Source: Siphonodentalium dalli (Eukaryota > Mollusca > Scaphopoda > Gadilida > Siphonodentaliidae). Taken from it: a stretch of DNA of 64,000 bases. This document shows positions 1 through 15,326 of this stretch, piece after piece. Made by a program: the position numbers and the translations under genes. The notes below the pieces were generated by a model. That model was not told the origin of the DNA. It worked only from the letters and a program-made list of their open reading frames with translations, and searched no databases. Numbering within the stretch: position 1 is the first letter of the stretch; each line of letters opens with the position of its first letter. The DNA lies in NCBI GenBank assembly GCA_032622095.1, contig CP136064.1, forward strand, positions 45,647,573-45,711,572, in the 5' to 3' direction.

Positions 1-3000
1 TACATTGAGAGCCATTAGACTATGTTACATTGAGAGCCATTATACTCTGTTACATTGAGGGCCATCAGACTATGTTACATTGAGAGCCATCAGACTATGT
101 TACATTGAGAGCCATCAGACTAGGTTACATTGAGAGCCATCAGACTATGTTACATTGAAAGCCATCAGACTATGTTACATTGAGAGCCATCAGACTATGT
201 TACATTGAGAGCCATCAGTCTATGTTACATTGAGAGCCATCAGACTAGGTTACATTGAGAGCCATCAGACTCTGTTACATTGAGAGCCATTAGACTATGT
301 TACATTGAGAGCCATCAGACTATGTTACATTGAGAGCCATCAGACTAGGTTACATTGAGAGCCATCAGACTATGCTACATTGAGAGCCATCAGACTCTGT
401 TACTTTGAGAGCCATCAGACTATGTTACATTGAGAGCCATCAGACTAGGTTACATTGAGAGCCATCAGACTATGTTACATTGAGAGCCATCAGACTAGGT
501 TACATTGAGAGCCATCAGACTCTGTTACATTGAGAGCCATCAGACTAGGTTACATTGAGAGCCATCAGACTATGTTACATTGAGAGCCATTAGACTATGT
601 TACATTGAGAGCCATCAGACTAGGTTACATTGAGAGCCATCAGACTAGGTTACATTGAGAGCCATCAGACTATGTTACATTGAGAGCCATCAGACTCTGT
701 TACATTGAGAGCCATCAGACTAGGTTACATTGAGAGCCATCAGACTATGTTACATTGAGAGCCATCAGACTATGTTACGGTGAGAGCAATCAGACTAGGT
801 TACATTGAGAGCCATCAGACTATGTTACATTGAGAGCCATCAGACTATGTTACATTGAGAGCCATCAGACTATGTTACATTGAGAGCCGTCAGACTATGT
901 TACATTGAGAGCCATCAGACTATGTTACATTGAGAGCCATCAGACTATGTTACATTGAGAGCCATCAGACTATGTTACATTGAGAGCCATCAGACTATGT
1001 TACATTGAGAGCCGTCAGACTATGTTACATTGAGAGCCATCAGACTATGTTACATTGAGAGCCATCAGACTATGTTACATTGAGAGCCATCAGACTATGT
1101 TACATTGAGAGCCGTCAGACTATGTTACATTGAGAGCCATCAGACTATGTTACATTGAGAGCCATCAGACTATGTTACATTGAGAGCCATCAGACTATGT
1201 TACATTGAGAGCCATCAGACTATGTTACATTGAGAGTCATCAGACTATGTTACATTGAGAGCCATCAGACTAGGTTACATTGAGAGTCATCAGACTATGT
1301 TACATTGAGAGCCGTCAGACTATGTTATATTGAGAGCCGTCAGACTATGTTACATTGAGAGCCGTCAGACTAGGTTACATTGAGAGTCATCAGACTATGT
1401 TACATTGAGAGCCGTCAGACTATGTTACATTTGAGAGCCATCAGACTATGTTACATTGAGAGCCGTCAGACTATGTTACATTGAGAGCCGTCAGACTATG
1501 TTACATTGAGAGCCATCAGACTATGTTACATTGAGAGCCGTCAGACTAGGTTACATTGAGAGTTATCAGACTATGTTACATTGAGAGCCGTCAGACTATG
1601 TTACATTGAGAGTCATCAGACTATGTTACATTGAGAGTCATCAGACTATGTTACATTGAGAGCCATCAGACTATGTTACATTGAGAGCCGTCAGACTAGG
1701 TTACATTGAGAGTCATCAGACTATGTTACATTGAGAGCCGTCAGACTATGTTACATTGAGAGTCATCAGACTATGTTACATTGAGAGTCATCAGACTAGG
1801 TTACATTGAGAGCCATCAGACTATGTTACATTGAGAGCCGTCAGACTAGGTTACATTGAGAGCCATCAGACTATGTTACATTGAGAGTCATCAGACTATG
1901 TTACATTGAGAGCCGTCAGACTATGTTACACTGAGAGCCATCAGACTATGTTACATTGAGAGTCATCAGACTATGTTACATTGAGAGCCATCAGACTATG
2001 TTACATTGAGAGCCGTCAGACTAGGTTACATTGAGAGCCGTCAGACTATGTTACATTGAGAGCCATCAGACTATGTTACATTGAGAGTCATCAGACTATG
2101 TTACATTGAGAGTCATCAGACTATGTTACATTGAGAGCCATCAGACTATGTTACATTGAGAGTCATCAGACTATGTTACATTGAGAGCCGTCAGACTAGG
2201 TTACATTGAGAGCCGTCAGACTATGTTACATTGAGAGTCATCAGACTATGTTATATTGAGAGTCATCAGACTATGTTATATTGAGAGCCGTCAGACTATG
2301 TTACATTGAGAGCCATCAGACTATGTTACATTGAGAGCCATCAGACTAGGTTACATTGAGAGCCATCAGACTATGTTTACATTGAGAGCCGTCAGACTAG
2401 GTTACATTGAGAGTCATCAGACTATGTTACATTGAGAGTCATCAGACTAGGTTACATTGAGAGCCATCAGACTAGGTTACATTGAGAGTCATCAGACTAT
2501 GTTACATTTGAGAGTCATCAGACTATGTTACATTGAGAGCCATCAGACTATGTTACATTGAGAGCCGTCAGACTAGGTTACATTGAGAGCCGTCAGACTA
2601 TGTTACATTGAGAGTCATCAGACTATGTTATATTGAGAGTCATCAGACTATGTTATATTGAGAGCCGCCAGACTATGTTACATTGAGAGCCATCAGACTA
2701 TGTTACATTGAGAGCCATCAGACTAGGTTACATTGAGAGCCATCAGACTATGTTACATTGAGAGCCGTCAGACTAGGTTACATTGAGAGTCATCAGACTA
2801 TGTTACATTGAGAGTCATCAGACTAGGTTACATTGAGAGCCATCAGACTAGGTTACATTGAGAGCCATCAGACTATGTTACATTGAGAGCCATCAGACTA
2901 GGTTACATTGAGAGCCATCAGACTATGTTACATTGAGAGCCGTCAGACTAGGTTACATTGAGAGTCATCAGACTATGTTACATTGAGAGCCATCAGACTA

Positions 3001-6000
3001 GGTTACATTGAGAGTCATCAGACTATGTTACATTGAGAGCCATCAGACTAGGTTACATTGAGAGTAATCAGACTATGTTACATTGAGAGCCGTCAGACTA
3101 TGTTATATTGAGAGCCGTCAGACTATGTTACATTGAGAGCCGTCAGACTAGGTTACATTGAGAGTCATCAGACTATGTTACATTGAGAGCCGTCAGACTA
3201 TGTTACATTTGAGAGCCATCAGACTATGTTACATTGAGAGCCGTCAGACTATGTTACATTGAGAGCCGTCAGACTATGTTACATTGAGAGCCATCAGACT
3301 ATGTTACATTGAGAGCCGTCAGACTAGGTTACATTGAGAGTTATCAGACTATGTTACATTGAGAGCCGTCAGACTATGTTACATTGAGAGTCATCAGACT
3401 ATGTTACATTGAGAGTCATCAGACTATGTTACATTGAGAGCCATCAGACTATGTTACATTGAGAGCCGTCAGACTAGGTTACATTGAGAGTCATCAGACT
3501 ATGTTACATTGAGAGCCGTCAGACTATGTTACATTGAGAGTCATCAGACTATGTTACATTGAGAGTCATCAGACTAGGTTACATTGAGAGCCATCAGACT
3601 ATGTTACATTGAGAGCCGTCAGACTAGGTTACATTGAGAGCCATCAGACTATGTTACATTGAGAGTCATCAGACTATGTTACATTGAGAGCCGTCAGACT
3701 ATGTTACATTGAGAGCCATCAGACTATGTTACATTGAGAGTCATCAGACTATGTTACATTGAGAGCCATCAGACTATGTTACATTGAGAGCCGTCAGACT
3801 AGGTTACATTGAGAGCCGTCAGACTATGTTACATTGAGAGCCATCAGACTATGTTACATTGAGAGTCATCAGACTATGTTACATTGAGAGTCATCAGACT
3901 ATGTTACATTGAGAGCCATCAGACTATGTTACATTGAGAGTCATCAGACTATGTTACATTGAGAGTCATCAGACTATGTTACATTGAGAGCCGTCAGACT
4001 AGGTTACATTGAGAGCCGTCAGACTATGTTACATTGAGAGTCATCAGACTATGTTATATTGAGAGTCATCAGACTATGTTATATTGAGAGCCGTCAGACT
4101 ATGTTACATTGAGAGCCATCAGACTATGTTACATTGAGAGCCATCAGACTAGGTTACATTGAGAGCCATCAGACTATGTTACATTGAGAGCCGTCAGACT
4201 AGGTTACATTGAGAGTCATCAGACTATGTTACATTGAGAGTCATCAGACTAGGTTACATTGAGAGCCATCAGACTAGGTTACATTGAGAGTCATCAGACT
4301 ATGTTACATTGAGAGTCATCAGACTATGTTACATTGAGAGCCATCAGACTATGTTACATTGAGAGCCGTCAGACTAGGTTACATTGAGAGCCGTCAGACT
4401 ATGTTACATTGAGAGTCATCAGACTATGTTATATTGAGAGTCATCAGACTATGTTATATTGAGAGCCGCCAGACTATGTTACATTGAGAGCCATCAGACT
4501 ATGTTACATTGAGAGCCATCAGACTAGGTTACATTGAGAGCCATCAGACTATGTTACATTGAGAGCCGTCAGACTAGGTTACATTGAGAGTCATCAGACT
4601 ATGTTACATTGAGAGTCATCAGACTAGGTTACATTGAGAGCCATCAGACTAGGTTACATTGAGAGCCATCAGACTATGTTACATTGAGAGCCATCAGACT
4701 AGGTTACATTGAGAGCCATCAGACTATGTTACATTGAGAGCCGTCAGACTAGGTTACATTGAGAGTCATCAGACTATGTTACATTGAGAGCCATCAGACT
4801 AGGTTACATTGAGAGCCATCAGACTATGTTACATTGAGAGTCATCAGACTATGTTATATTGAGAGTCATCAGACTATGTTATATTGAGAGCCGTCAGACT
4901 ATGTTACATTGAGAGCCGTCAGACTATGTTACATTGAGAGCCATCAGACTATGTTACATTGAGAGCCATCAGACCATGTTACATTGAGAGCCGTCAGACT
5001 AGGTTACATTGAGAGTCATCAGACTATGTTACATTGAGAGTCATCAGACTATGTTACATTGAGAGCCATCAGACTATGTTACATTGAGAGCCATCAGACT
5101 AGGTTACATTGAGAGCCATCAGACTATGTTACATTGAGAGCCGTCAGACTAGGTTACATTGAGAGCCATCAGACTATGTTACATTGAGAGCCATCAGACT
5201 AGGTTACATTGAGAGCCATCAGACTATGTTACATTGAGAGCCATCAGACTATGTTACATTGAGAGCCATCAGACTAGGTTACATTGAGAGCCATCAGACT
5301 ATGTTACATTGAGAGCCATCAGACTAGGTTACATTGAGAGCCATCAGACTATGTTACATTGAGAGCCATCAGACTAGGTTACATTGAGAGCCATCAGACT
5401 ATGTTACATTGAGAGCCATCAGACTATGTTACATTGAGAGCCATCAGACTAGGTTACATTGAGAGCCATCAGACTATGTTACATTGAGAGCCATCAGACT
5501 AGGTTACATTGAGAGCCATCAGACTATGTTACATTGAGAGCCATCAGACTATGTTACATTGAGAGCCATCAGACTAGGTTACATTGAGAGCCATCAGACT
5601 ATGTTACATTGAGAGCCATCAGACTAGGTTACATTGAGAGCCATCAGACTATGTTACATTGAGAGCCATCAGACTAGGTTACATTGAGAGCCATCAGACT
5701 ATGTTACATTGAGAGCCATCAGACTATGTTACATTGAGAGCCATCAGACTATGTTACATTGAGAGCCATCAGACTATGTTACATTGAGAGCCATCAGACT
5801 AGGTTACATTGAGAGCCATCAGACTATGTTACATTGAGAGCCATCAGACTAGGTTACATTGAGAGCCATCAGACTAGGTTACATTGAGAGCCATCAGACT
5901 AGGTTACATTGAGAGCCATTAGACATGAGTTTGTTGTGGTGATGTTACATTGAGAGCCGTCAGACTATGTTACATTGAGAGTCATCAGACTATGTTACAT

Positions 6001-9000
6001 TGAGAGCCGTCAGACTATGTTACATTGAGAGCCGTCAGACTATGTTACATTGAGAGCCATCAGACTATGTTACATTGAGAGCCGTCAGACTAGGTTACAT
6101 TGAGAGCCATCAGACTATGTTACATTGAGAGTCATCAGACTATGTTACATTGAGAGTCATCAGACTATGTTACATTGAGAGCCATCAGACTATGTTACAT
6201 TGAGAGCCGAGCCATCAGACTATGTTACATTGAGAGCCATCAGACTATGTTACATTGAGAGCCATCAGACTATGTTACATTGAGAGCCATCATACTATGT
6301 TACATTGAGAGCCATCAGACTATGTTACATTGAGAGCCATCAGACTATGTTACATTGAGAGCCATCATACTATGTTACATTGAGAGCCATCAGACTATGT
6401 TACATTGAGAGCCATCAGACTATGTTACATTGAGAGCCATCATACTATGTTACATTGAGAGCCATCAGACTATGTTACATTGAGAGCCATCAGACTATGT
6501 TACATTGAGAGCCATTAGACTATGTTACATTGAGAGCCATTATACTCTGTTACATTGAGGGCCATCAGACTATGTTACATTGAGAGCCATCAGACTATGT
6601 TACATTGAGAGCCATCAGACTAGGTTACATTGAGAGCCATCAGACTATGTTACATTGAAAGCCATCAGACTATGTTACATTGAGAGCCATCAGACTATGT
6701 TACATTGAGAGCCATCAGTCTATGTTACATTGAGAGCCATCAGACTAGGTTACATTGAGAGCCATCAGACTCTGTTACATTGAGAGCCATTAGACTATGT
6801 TACATTGAGAGCCATCAGACTATGTTACATTGAGAGCCATCAGACTAGGTTACATTGAGAGCCATCAGACTATGCTACATTGAGAGCCATCAGACTCTGT
6901 TACTTTGAGAGCCATCAGACTATGTTACATTGAGAGCCATCAGACTAGGTTACATTGAGAGCCATCAGACTATGTTACATTGAGAGCCATCAGACTAGGT
7001 TACATTGAGAGCCATCAGACTCTGTTACATTGAGAGCCATCAGACTAGGTTACATTGAGAGCCATCAGACTATGTTACATTGAGAGCCATTAGACTATGT
7101 TACATTGAGAGCCATCAGACTAGGTTACATTGAGAGCCATCAGACTAGGTTACATTGAGAGCCATCAGACTATGTTACATTGAGAGCCATCAGACTATGT
7201 TACATTGAGAGCCATCAGACTATGTTACGGTGAGAGCAATCAGACTAGGTTACATTGAGAGCCATCAGACTATGTTACATTGAGAGCCATCAGACTATGT
7301 TACATTGAGAGCCATCAGACTATGTTACATTGAGAGCCATCAGACTATGTTACATTGAGAGCCATCAGACTAGGTTACATTGAGAGCCATCAGACTATGT
7401 TACATTGAGAGCCATCAGACTAGGTTACATTGAGAGCCATCAGACTAGGTTACATTGAGAGCCATCAGACTAGGTTACATTGAGAGCCATCAGACATGAG
7501 TTTGTTGTGGTGATGTTACATTGAGAGCCGTCAGACTATGTTACATTGAGAGTCATCAGACTATGTTACATTGAGAGCCGTCAGACTATGTTACATTGAG
7601 AGCCGTCAGACTATGTTACATTGAGAGCCATCAGACTATGTTACATTGAGAGCCGTCAGACTAGGTTACATTGAGAGCCATCAGACTATGTTACATTGAG
7701 AGTCATCAGACTATGTTACATTGAGAGTCATCAGACTATGTTACATTGAGAGCCATCAGACTATGTTACATTGAGAGCCGAGCCATCAGACTATGTTACA
7801 TTGAGAGCCATCAGACTATGTTACATTGAGAGCCATCAGACTATGTTACATTGAGAGCCATCATACTATGTTACATTGAGAGCCATCAGACTATGTTACA
7901 TTGAGAGCCATCAGACTATGTTACATTGAGAGCCATCATACTATGTTACATTGAGAGCCATCAGACTATGTTACATTGAGAGCCATCAGACTATGTTACA
8001 TTGAGAGCCATCATACTATGTTACATTGAGAGCCATCAGACTATGTTACATTGAGAGCCATCAGACTATGTTACATTGAGAGCCATTAGACTATGTTACA
8101 TTGAGAGCCATTATACTCTGTTACATTGAGGGCCATCAGACTATGTTACATTGAGAGCCATCAGACTATGTTACATTGAGAGCCATCAGACTAGGTTACA
8201 TTGAGAGCCATCAGACTATGTTACATTGAAAGCCATCAGACTATGTTACATTGAGAGCCATCAGACTATGTTACATTGAGAGCCATCAGTCTATGTTACA
8301 TTGAGAGCCATCAGACTAGGTTACATTGAGAGCCATCAGACTCTGTTACATTGAGAGCCATTAGACTATGTTACATTGAGAGCCATCAGACTATGTTACA
8401 TTGAGAGCCATCAGACTAGGTTACATTGAGAGCCATCAGACTATGCTACATTGAGAGCCATCAGACTCTGTTACTTTGAGAGCCATCAGACTATGTTACA
8501 TTGAGAGCCATCAGACTAGGTTACATTGAGAGCCATCAGACTATGTTACATTGAGAGCCATCAGACTAGGTTACATTGAGAGCCATCAGACTCTGTTACA
8601 TTGAGAGCCATCAGACTAGGTTACATTGAGAGCCATCAGACTATGTTACATTGAGAGCCATTAGACTATGTTACATTGAGAGCCATCAGACTAGGTTACA
8701 TTGAGAGCCATCAGACTAGGTTACATTGAGAGCCATCAGACTATGTTACATTGAGAGCCATCAGACTATGTTACATTGAGAGCCATCAGACTATGTTACG
8801 GTGAGAGCAATCAGACTAGGTTACATTGAGAGCCATCAGACTATGTTACATTGAGAGCCATCAGACTATGTTACATTGAGAGCCATCAGACTATGTTACA
8901 TTGAGAGCCGTCAGACTATGTTACATTGAGAGCCATCAGACTATGTTACATTGAGAGCCATCAGACTATGTTACATTGAGAGCCATCAGACTATGTTACA

Positions 9001-12000
9001 TTGAGAGCCATCAGACTATGTTACATTGAGAGCCGTCAGACTATGTTACATTGAGAGCCATCAGACTATGTTACATTGAGAGCCATCAGACTATGTTACA
9101 TTGAGAGCCATCAGACTATGTTACATTGAGAGCCGTCAGACTATGTTACATTGAGAGCCATCAGACTATGTTACATTGAGAGCCATCAGACTATGTTACA
9201 TTGAGAGCCATCAGACTATGTTACATTGAGAGCCATCAGACTATGTTACATTGAGAGTCATCAGACTATGTTACATTGAGAGCCATCAGACTAGGTTACA
9301 TTGAGAGTCATCAGACTATGTTACATTGAGAGCCGTCAGACTATGTTATATTGAGAGCCGTCAGACTATGTTACATTGAGAGCCGTCAGACTAGGTTACA
9401 TTGAGAGTCATCAGACTATGTTACATTGAGAGCCGTCAGACTATGTTACATTTGAGAGCCATCAGACTATGTTACATTGAGAGCCGTCAGACTATGTTAC
9501 ATTGAGAGCCGTCAGACTATGTTACATTGAGAGCCATCAGACTATGTTACATTGAGAGCCGTCAGACTAGGTTACATTGAGAGTTATCAGACTATGTTAC
9601 ATTGAGAGCCGTCAGACTATGTTACATTGAGAGTCATCAGACTATGTTACATTGAGAGTCATCAGACTATGTTACATTGAGAGCCATCAGACTATGTTAC
9701 ATTGAGAGCCGTCAGACTAGGTTACATTGAGAGTCATCAGACTATGTTACATTGAGAGCCGTCAGACTATGTTACATTGAGAGTCATCAGACTATGTTAC
9801 ATTGAGAGTCATCAGACTAGGTTACATTGAGAGCCATCAGACTATGTTACATTGAGAGCCGTCAGACTAGGTTACATTGAGAGCCATCAGACTATGTTAC
9901 ATTGAGAGTCATCAGACTATGTTACATTGAGAGCCGTCAGACTATGTTACACTGAGAGCCATCAGACTATGTTACATTGAGAGTCATCAGACTATGTTAC
10001 ATTGAGAGCCATCAGACTATGTTACATTGAGAGCCGTCAGACTAGGTTACATTGAGAGCCGTCAGACTATGTTACATTGAGAGCCATCAGACTATGTTAC
10101 ATTGAGAGTCATCAGACTATGTTACATTGAGAGTCATCAGACTATGTTACATTGAGAGCCATCAGACTATGTTACATTGAGAGTCATCAGACTATGTTAC
10201 ATTGAGAGCCGTCAGACTAGGTTACATTGAGAGCCGTCAGACTATGTTACATTGAGAGTCATCAGACTATGTTATATTGAGAGTCATCAGACTATGTTAT
10301 ATTGAGAGCCGTCAGACTATGTTACATTGAGAGCCATCAGACTATGTTACATTGAGAGCCATCAGACTAGGTTACATTGAGAGCCATCAGACTATGTTAC
10401 ATTGAGAGCCGTCAGACTAGGTTACATTGAGAGTCATCAGACTATGTTACATTGAGAGTCATCAGACTAGGTTACATTGAGAGCCATCAGACTAGGTTAC
10501 ATTGAGAGTCATCAGACTATGTTACATTGAGAGTCATCAGACTATGTTACATTGAGAGCCATCAGACTATGTTACATTGAGAGCCGTCAGACTAGGTTAC
10601 ATTGAGAGCCGTCAGACTATGTTACATTGAGAGTCATCAGACTATGTTATATTGAGAGTCATCAGACTATGTTATATTGAGAGCCGCCAGACTATGTTAC
10701 ATTGAGAGCCATCAGACTATGTTACATTGAGAGCCATCAGACTAGGTTACATTGAGAGCCATCAGACTATGTTACATTGAGAGCCGTCAGACTAGGTTAC
10801 ATTGAGAGTCATCAGACTATGTTACATTGAGAGTCATCAGACTAGGTTACATTGAGAGCCATCAGACTAGGTTACATTGAGAGCCATCAGACTATGTTAC
10901 ATTGAGAGCCATCAGACTAGGTTACATTGAGAGCCATCAGACTATGTTACATTGAGAGCCGTCAGACTAGGTTACATTGAGAGTCATCAGACTATGTTAC
11001 ATTGAGAGCCATCAGACTAGGTTACATTGAGAGTCATCAGACTATGTTACATTGAGAGCCATCAGACTAGGTTACATTGAGAGTCATCAGACTATGTTAC
11101 ATTGAGAGCCGTCAGACTATGTTATATTGAGAGCCGTCAGACTATGTTACATTGAGAGCCGTCAGACTAGGTTACATTGAGAGTCATCAGACTATGTTAC
11201 ATTGAGAGCCGTCAGACTATGTTACATTTGAGAGCCATCAGACTATGTTACATTGAGAGCCGTCAGACTATGTTACATTGAGAGCCGTCAGACTATGTTA
11301 CATTGAGAGCCATCAGACTATGTTACATTGAGAGCCGTCAGACTAGGTTACATTGAGAGTTATCAGACTATGTTACATTGAGAGCCGTCAGACTATGTTA
11401 CATTGAGAGTCATCAGACTATGTTACATTGAGAGTCATCAGACTATGTTACATTGAGAGCCATCAGACTATGTTACATTGAGAGCCGTCAGACTAGGTTA
11501 CATTGAGAGTCATCAGACTATGTTACATTGAGAGCCGTCAGACTATGTTACATTGAGAGTCATCAGACTATGTTACATTGAGAGTCATCAGACTAGGTTA
11601 CATTGAGAGCCATCAGACTATGTTACATTGAGAGCCGTCAGACTAGGTTACATTGAGAGCCATCAGACTATGTTACATTGAGAGTCATCAGACTATGTTA
11701 CATTGAGAGCCGTCAGACTATGTTACATTGAGAGCCATCAGACTATGTTACATTGAGAGTCATCAGACTATGTTACATTGAGAGCCATCAGACTATGTTA
11801 CATTGAGAGCCGTCAGACTAGGTTACATTGAGAGCCGTCAGACTATGTTACATTGAGAGCCATCAGACTATGTTACATTGAGAGTCATCAGACTATGTTA
11901 CATTGAGAGTCATCAGACTAGGTTACATTGAGAGCCATCAGACTATGTTACATTGAGAGTCATCAGACTATGTTACATTGAGAGCCATCAGACTATGTTA

Positions 12001-15000
12001 CATTGAGAGTCATCAGACTATGTTACATTGAGAGTCATCAGACTATGTTACATTGAGAGCCATCAGACTATGTTACATTGAGAGTCATCAGACTATGTTA
12101 CATTGAGAGCCATCAGACTATGTTACATTGAGAGTCATCAGACTATGTTACATTGAGAGCCGTCAGACTAGGTTACATTGAGAGCCGTCAGACTATGTTA
12201 CATTGAGAGTCATCAGACTATGTTATATTGAGAGTCATCAGACTATGTTATATTGAGAGCCGTCAGACTATGTTACATTGAGAGCCATCAGACTATGTTA
12301 CATTGAGAGCCATCAGACTAGGTTACATTGAGAGCCATCAGACTATGTTACATTGAGAGCCGTCAGACTAGGTTACATTGAGAGTCATCAGACTATGTTA
12401 CATTGAGAGTCATCAGACTAGGTTACATTGAGAGCCATCAGACTAGGTTACATTGAGAGTCATCAGACTATGTTACATTGAGAGTCATCAGACTATGTTA
12501 CATTGAGAGCCATCAGACTATGTTACATTGAGAGCCGTCAGACTAGGTTACATTGAGAGCCGTCAGACTATGTTACATTGAGAGTCATCAGACTATGTTA
12601 TATTGAGAGTCATCAGACTATGTTATATTGAGAGCCGCCAGACTATGTTACATTGAGAGCCATCAGACTATGTTACATTGAGAGCCATCAGACTAGGTTA
12701 CATTGAGAGCCATCAGACTATGTTACATTGAGAGCCGTCAGACTAGGTTACATTGAGAGTCATCAGACTATGTTACATTGAGAGTCATCAGACTAGGTTA
12801 CATTGAGAGCCATCAGACTATGTTACATTGAGAGCCATCAGACTAGGTTACATTGAGAGCCATCAGACTATGTTACATTGAGAGCCGTCAGACTAGGTTA
12901 CATTGAGAGTCATCAGACTATGTTACATTGAGAGCCATCAGACTAGGTTACATTGAGAGCCATCAGACTATGTTACATTGAGAGTCATCAGACTATGTTA
13001 TATTGAGAGTCATCAGACTATGTTATATTGAGAGCCGTCAGACTATGTTACATTGAGAGCCGTCAGACTATGTTACATTGAGAGCCATCAGACTATGTTA
13101 CATTGAGAGCCATCAGACCATGTTACATTGAGAGCCGTCAGACTAGGTTACATTGAGAGTCATCAGACTATGTTACATTGAGAGTCATCAGACTATGTTA
13201 CATTGAGAGCCATCAGACTATGTTACATTGAGAGCCATCAGACTAGGTTACATTGAGAGCCATCAGACTATGTTACATTGAGAGCCGTCAGACTAGGTTA
13301 CATTGAGAGCCATCAGACTATGTTACATTGAGAGCCATCAGACTAGGTTACATTGAGAGCCATCAGACTATGTTACATTGAGAGCCATCAGACTATGTTA
13401 CATTGAGAGCCATCAGACTAGGTTACATTGAGAGCCATCAGACTATGTTACATTGAGAGCCATCAGACTAGGTTACATTGAGAGCCATCAGACTATGTTA
13501 CATTGAGAGCCATCAGACTAGGTTACATTGAGAGCCATCAGACTATGTTACATTGAGAGCCATCAGACTATGTTACATTGAGAGCCATCAGACTAGGTTA
13601 CATTGAGAGCCATCAGACTATGTTACATTGAGAGCCATCAGACTAGGTTACATTGAGAGCCATCAGACTATGTTACATTGAGAGCCATCAGACTATGTTA
13701 CATTGAGAGCCATCAGACTAGGTTACATTGAGAGCCATCAGACTATGTTACATTGAGAGCCATCAGACTAGGTTACATTGAGAGCCATCAGACTATGTTA
13801 CATTGAGAGCCATCAGACTAGGTTACATTGAGAGCCATCAGACTATGTTACATTGAGAGCCATCAGACTATGTTACATTGAGAGCCATCAGACTATGTTA
13901 CATTGAGAGCCATCAGACTATGTTACATTGAGAGCCATCAGACTAGGTTACATTGAGAGCCATCAGACTATGTTACATTGAGAGCCATCAGACTAGGTTA
14001 CATTGAGAGCCATCAGACTAGGTTACATTGAGAGCCATCAGACTAGGTTACATTGAGAGCCATCAGACATGAGTTTGTTGTGGTGATGTTACATTGAGAG
14101 CCGTCAGACTATGTTACATTGAGAGTCATCAGACTATGTTACATTGAGAGCCGTCAGACTATGTTACATTGAGAGCCGTCAGACTATGTTACATTGAGAG
14201 CCATCAGACTATGTTACATTGAGAGCCGTCAGACTAGGTTACATTGAGAGCCATCAGACTATGTTACATTGAGAGTCATCAGACTATGTTACATTGAGAG
14301 TCATCAGACTATGTTACATTGAGAGCCGTCAGACTATGTTACATTGAGAGCCATCAGACTATGTTACATTGAGAGCCATCAGACTAGGTTACATTGAGAG
14401 CCATCAGACTATGTTACATTGAGAGCCATCAGACTATGTTACATTGAGAGACATCAGACTATGTTACATTGAGATCCATCAGACTATGTTACATTGAGAG
14501 CCGTCAGACTATGTTACATTGAGAGCCATCAGACTAGGTTACATTGAGAGCCGTCAGACTATGTTACATTGAGAGCCGTCAGACTATGTTACATTGAGAG
14601 CCATCAGACTATGTTACATTGAGAGTCATCAGACTATGTTACATTGAGAGCCATCAGACTATGTTACATTGAGAGTCATCAGACTAGGTTACATTGAGAG
14701 TCATCAGACTAGGTTACATTGAGAGTCATCAGACTATGTTACATTGAGAGCCGTCAGACTAGGTTACATTGAGAGCCGTCAGACTATGTTACATTGAGAG
14801 CCATCAGACTATGTTACATTGAGAGCCATCAGACTATGTTACATTGAGAGCCATCAGACTATGTTACATTGAGAGCCATCAGACTATGTTACATTGAGAG
14901 CCATCAGACTATGTTACATTGAGAGTCATCAGACTAGGTTACATTGAGAGCCATCAGACTATGTTACATTGAGAGCCATCAGACTAGGTTACATTGAGAG

Positions 15001-15261
15001 CCATCAGACTATGTTACATTGAGAGCCATCAGACTATGTTACATTGAGAGCCATCAGACTAGGTTACATTGAGAGCCATCAGACTAGGTTACATTGAGAG
15101 CCATCAGACTATGTTACATTGAGAGCCGTCAGACTATGTTACATTGAGAGTCATCAGACTATGTTATATTGAGAGCCGTCAGACTATGTTACATTTGAGA
15201 GCCGTCAGACTATGTTACATTGAGAGCCATCAGATTATGTTACATTGAGAGCCATCAGACT
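1..15261. repeat. 25-bp satellite array with higher-order repeats
   Basis: The stretch is a head-to-tail array of about 610 copies of a 25-bp monomer that reads approximately TTACATTGAGAGCCATCAGA followed by CTATG. Variation is concentrated at two places: CCATC, CCGTC or TCATC in the middle, and TATG, TAGG or TCTG at the end. Because 25 is not a multiple of three and the monomer contains TGA (and TAG, TGA and TAA on the other strand), no frame stays open, so it is not coding. A non-monomer marker (CATGAGTTTGTTGTGGTGAT) interrupts the array at 5924, 7495 and 14068 and starts each higher-order block. The orientation is uniform throughout. The array starts outside the window and ends near 15261. 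Confidence 0.97.
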
Positions 15262-15326
15262 CGAGTTGTAACTTGCAGCATAACAAATGCAGTAATAAAG
15301 TTACAGCTCCTTCACATGCATGTGCG

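Noticed and set aside
1-15261. CRISPR-like array or repeat-protein gene
   Set aside because: The repeats are contiguous 25-mers with no unique spacers, and every frame meets stop codons because the unit is not a multiple of three.
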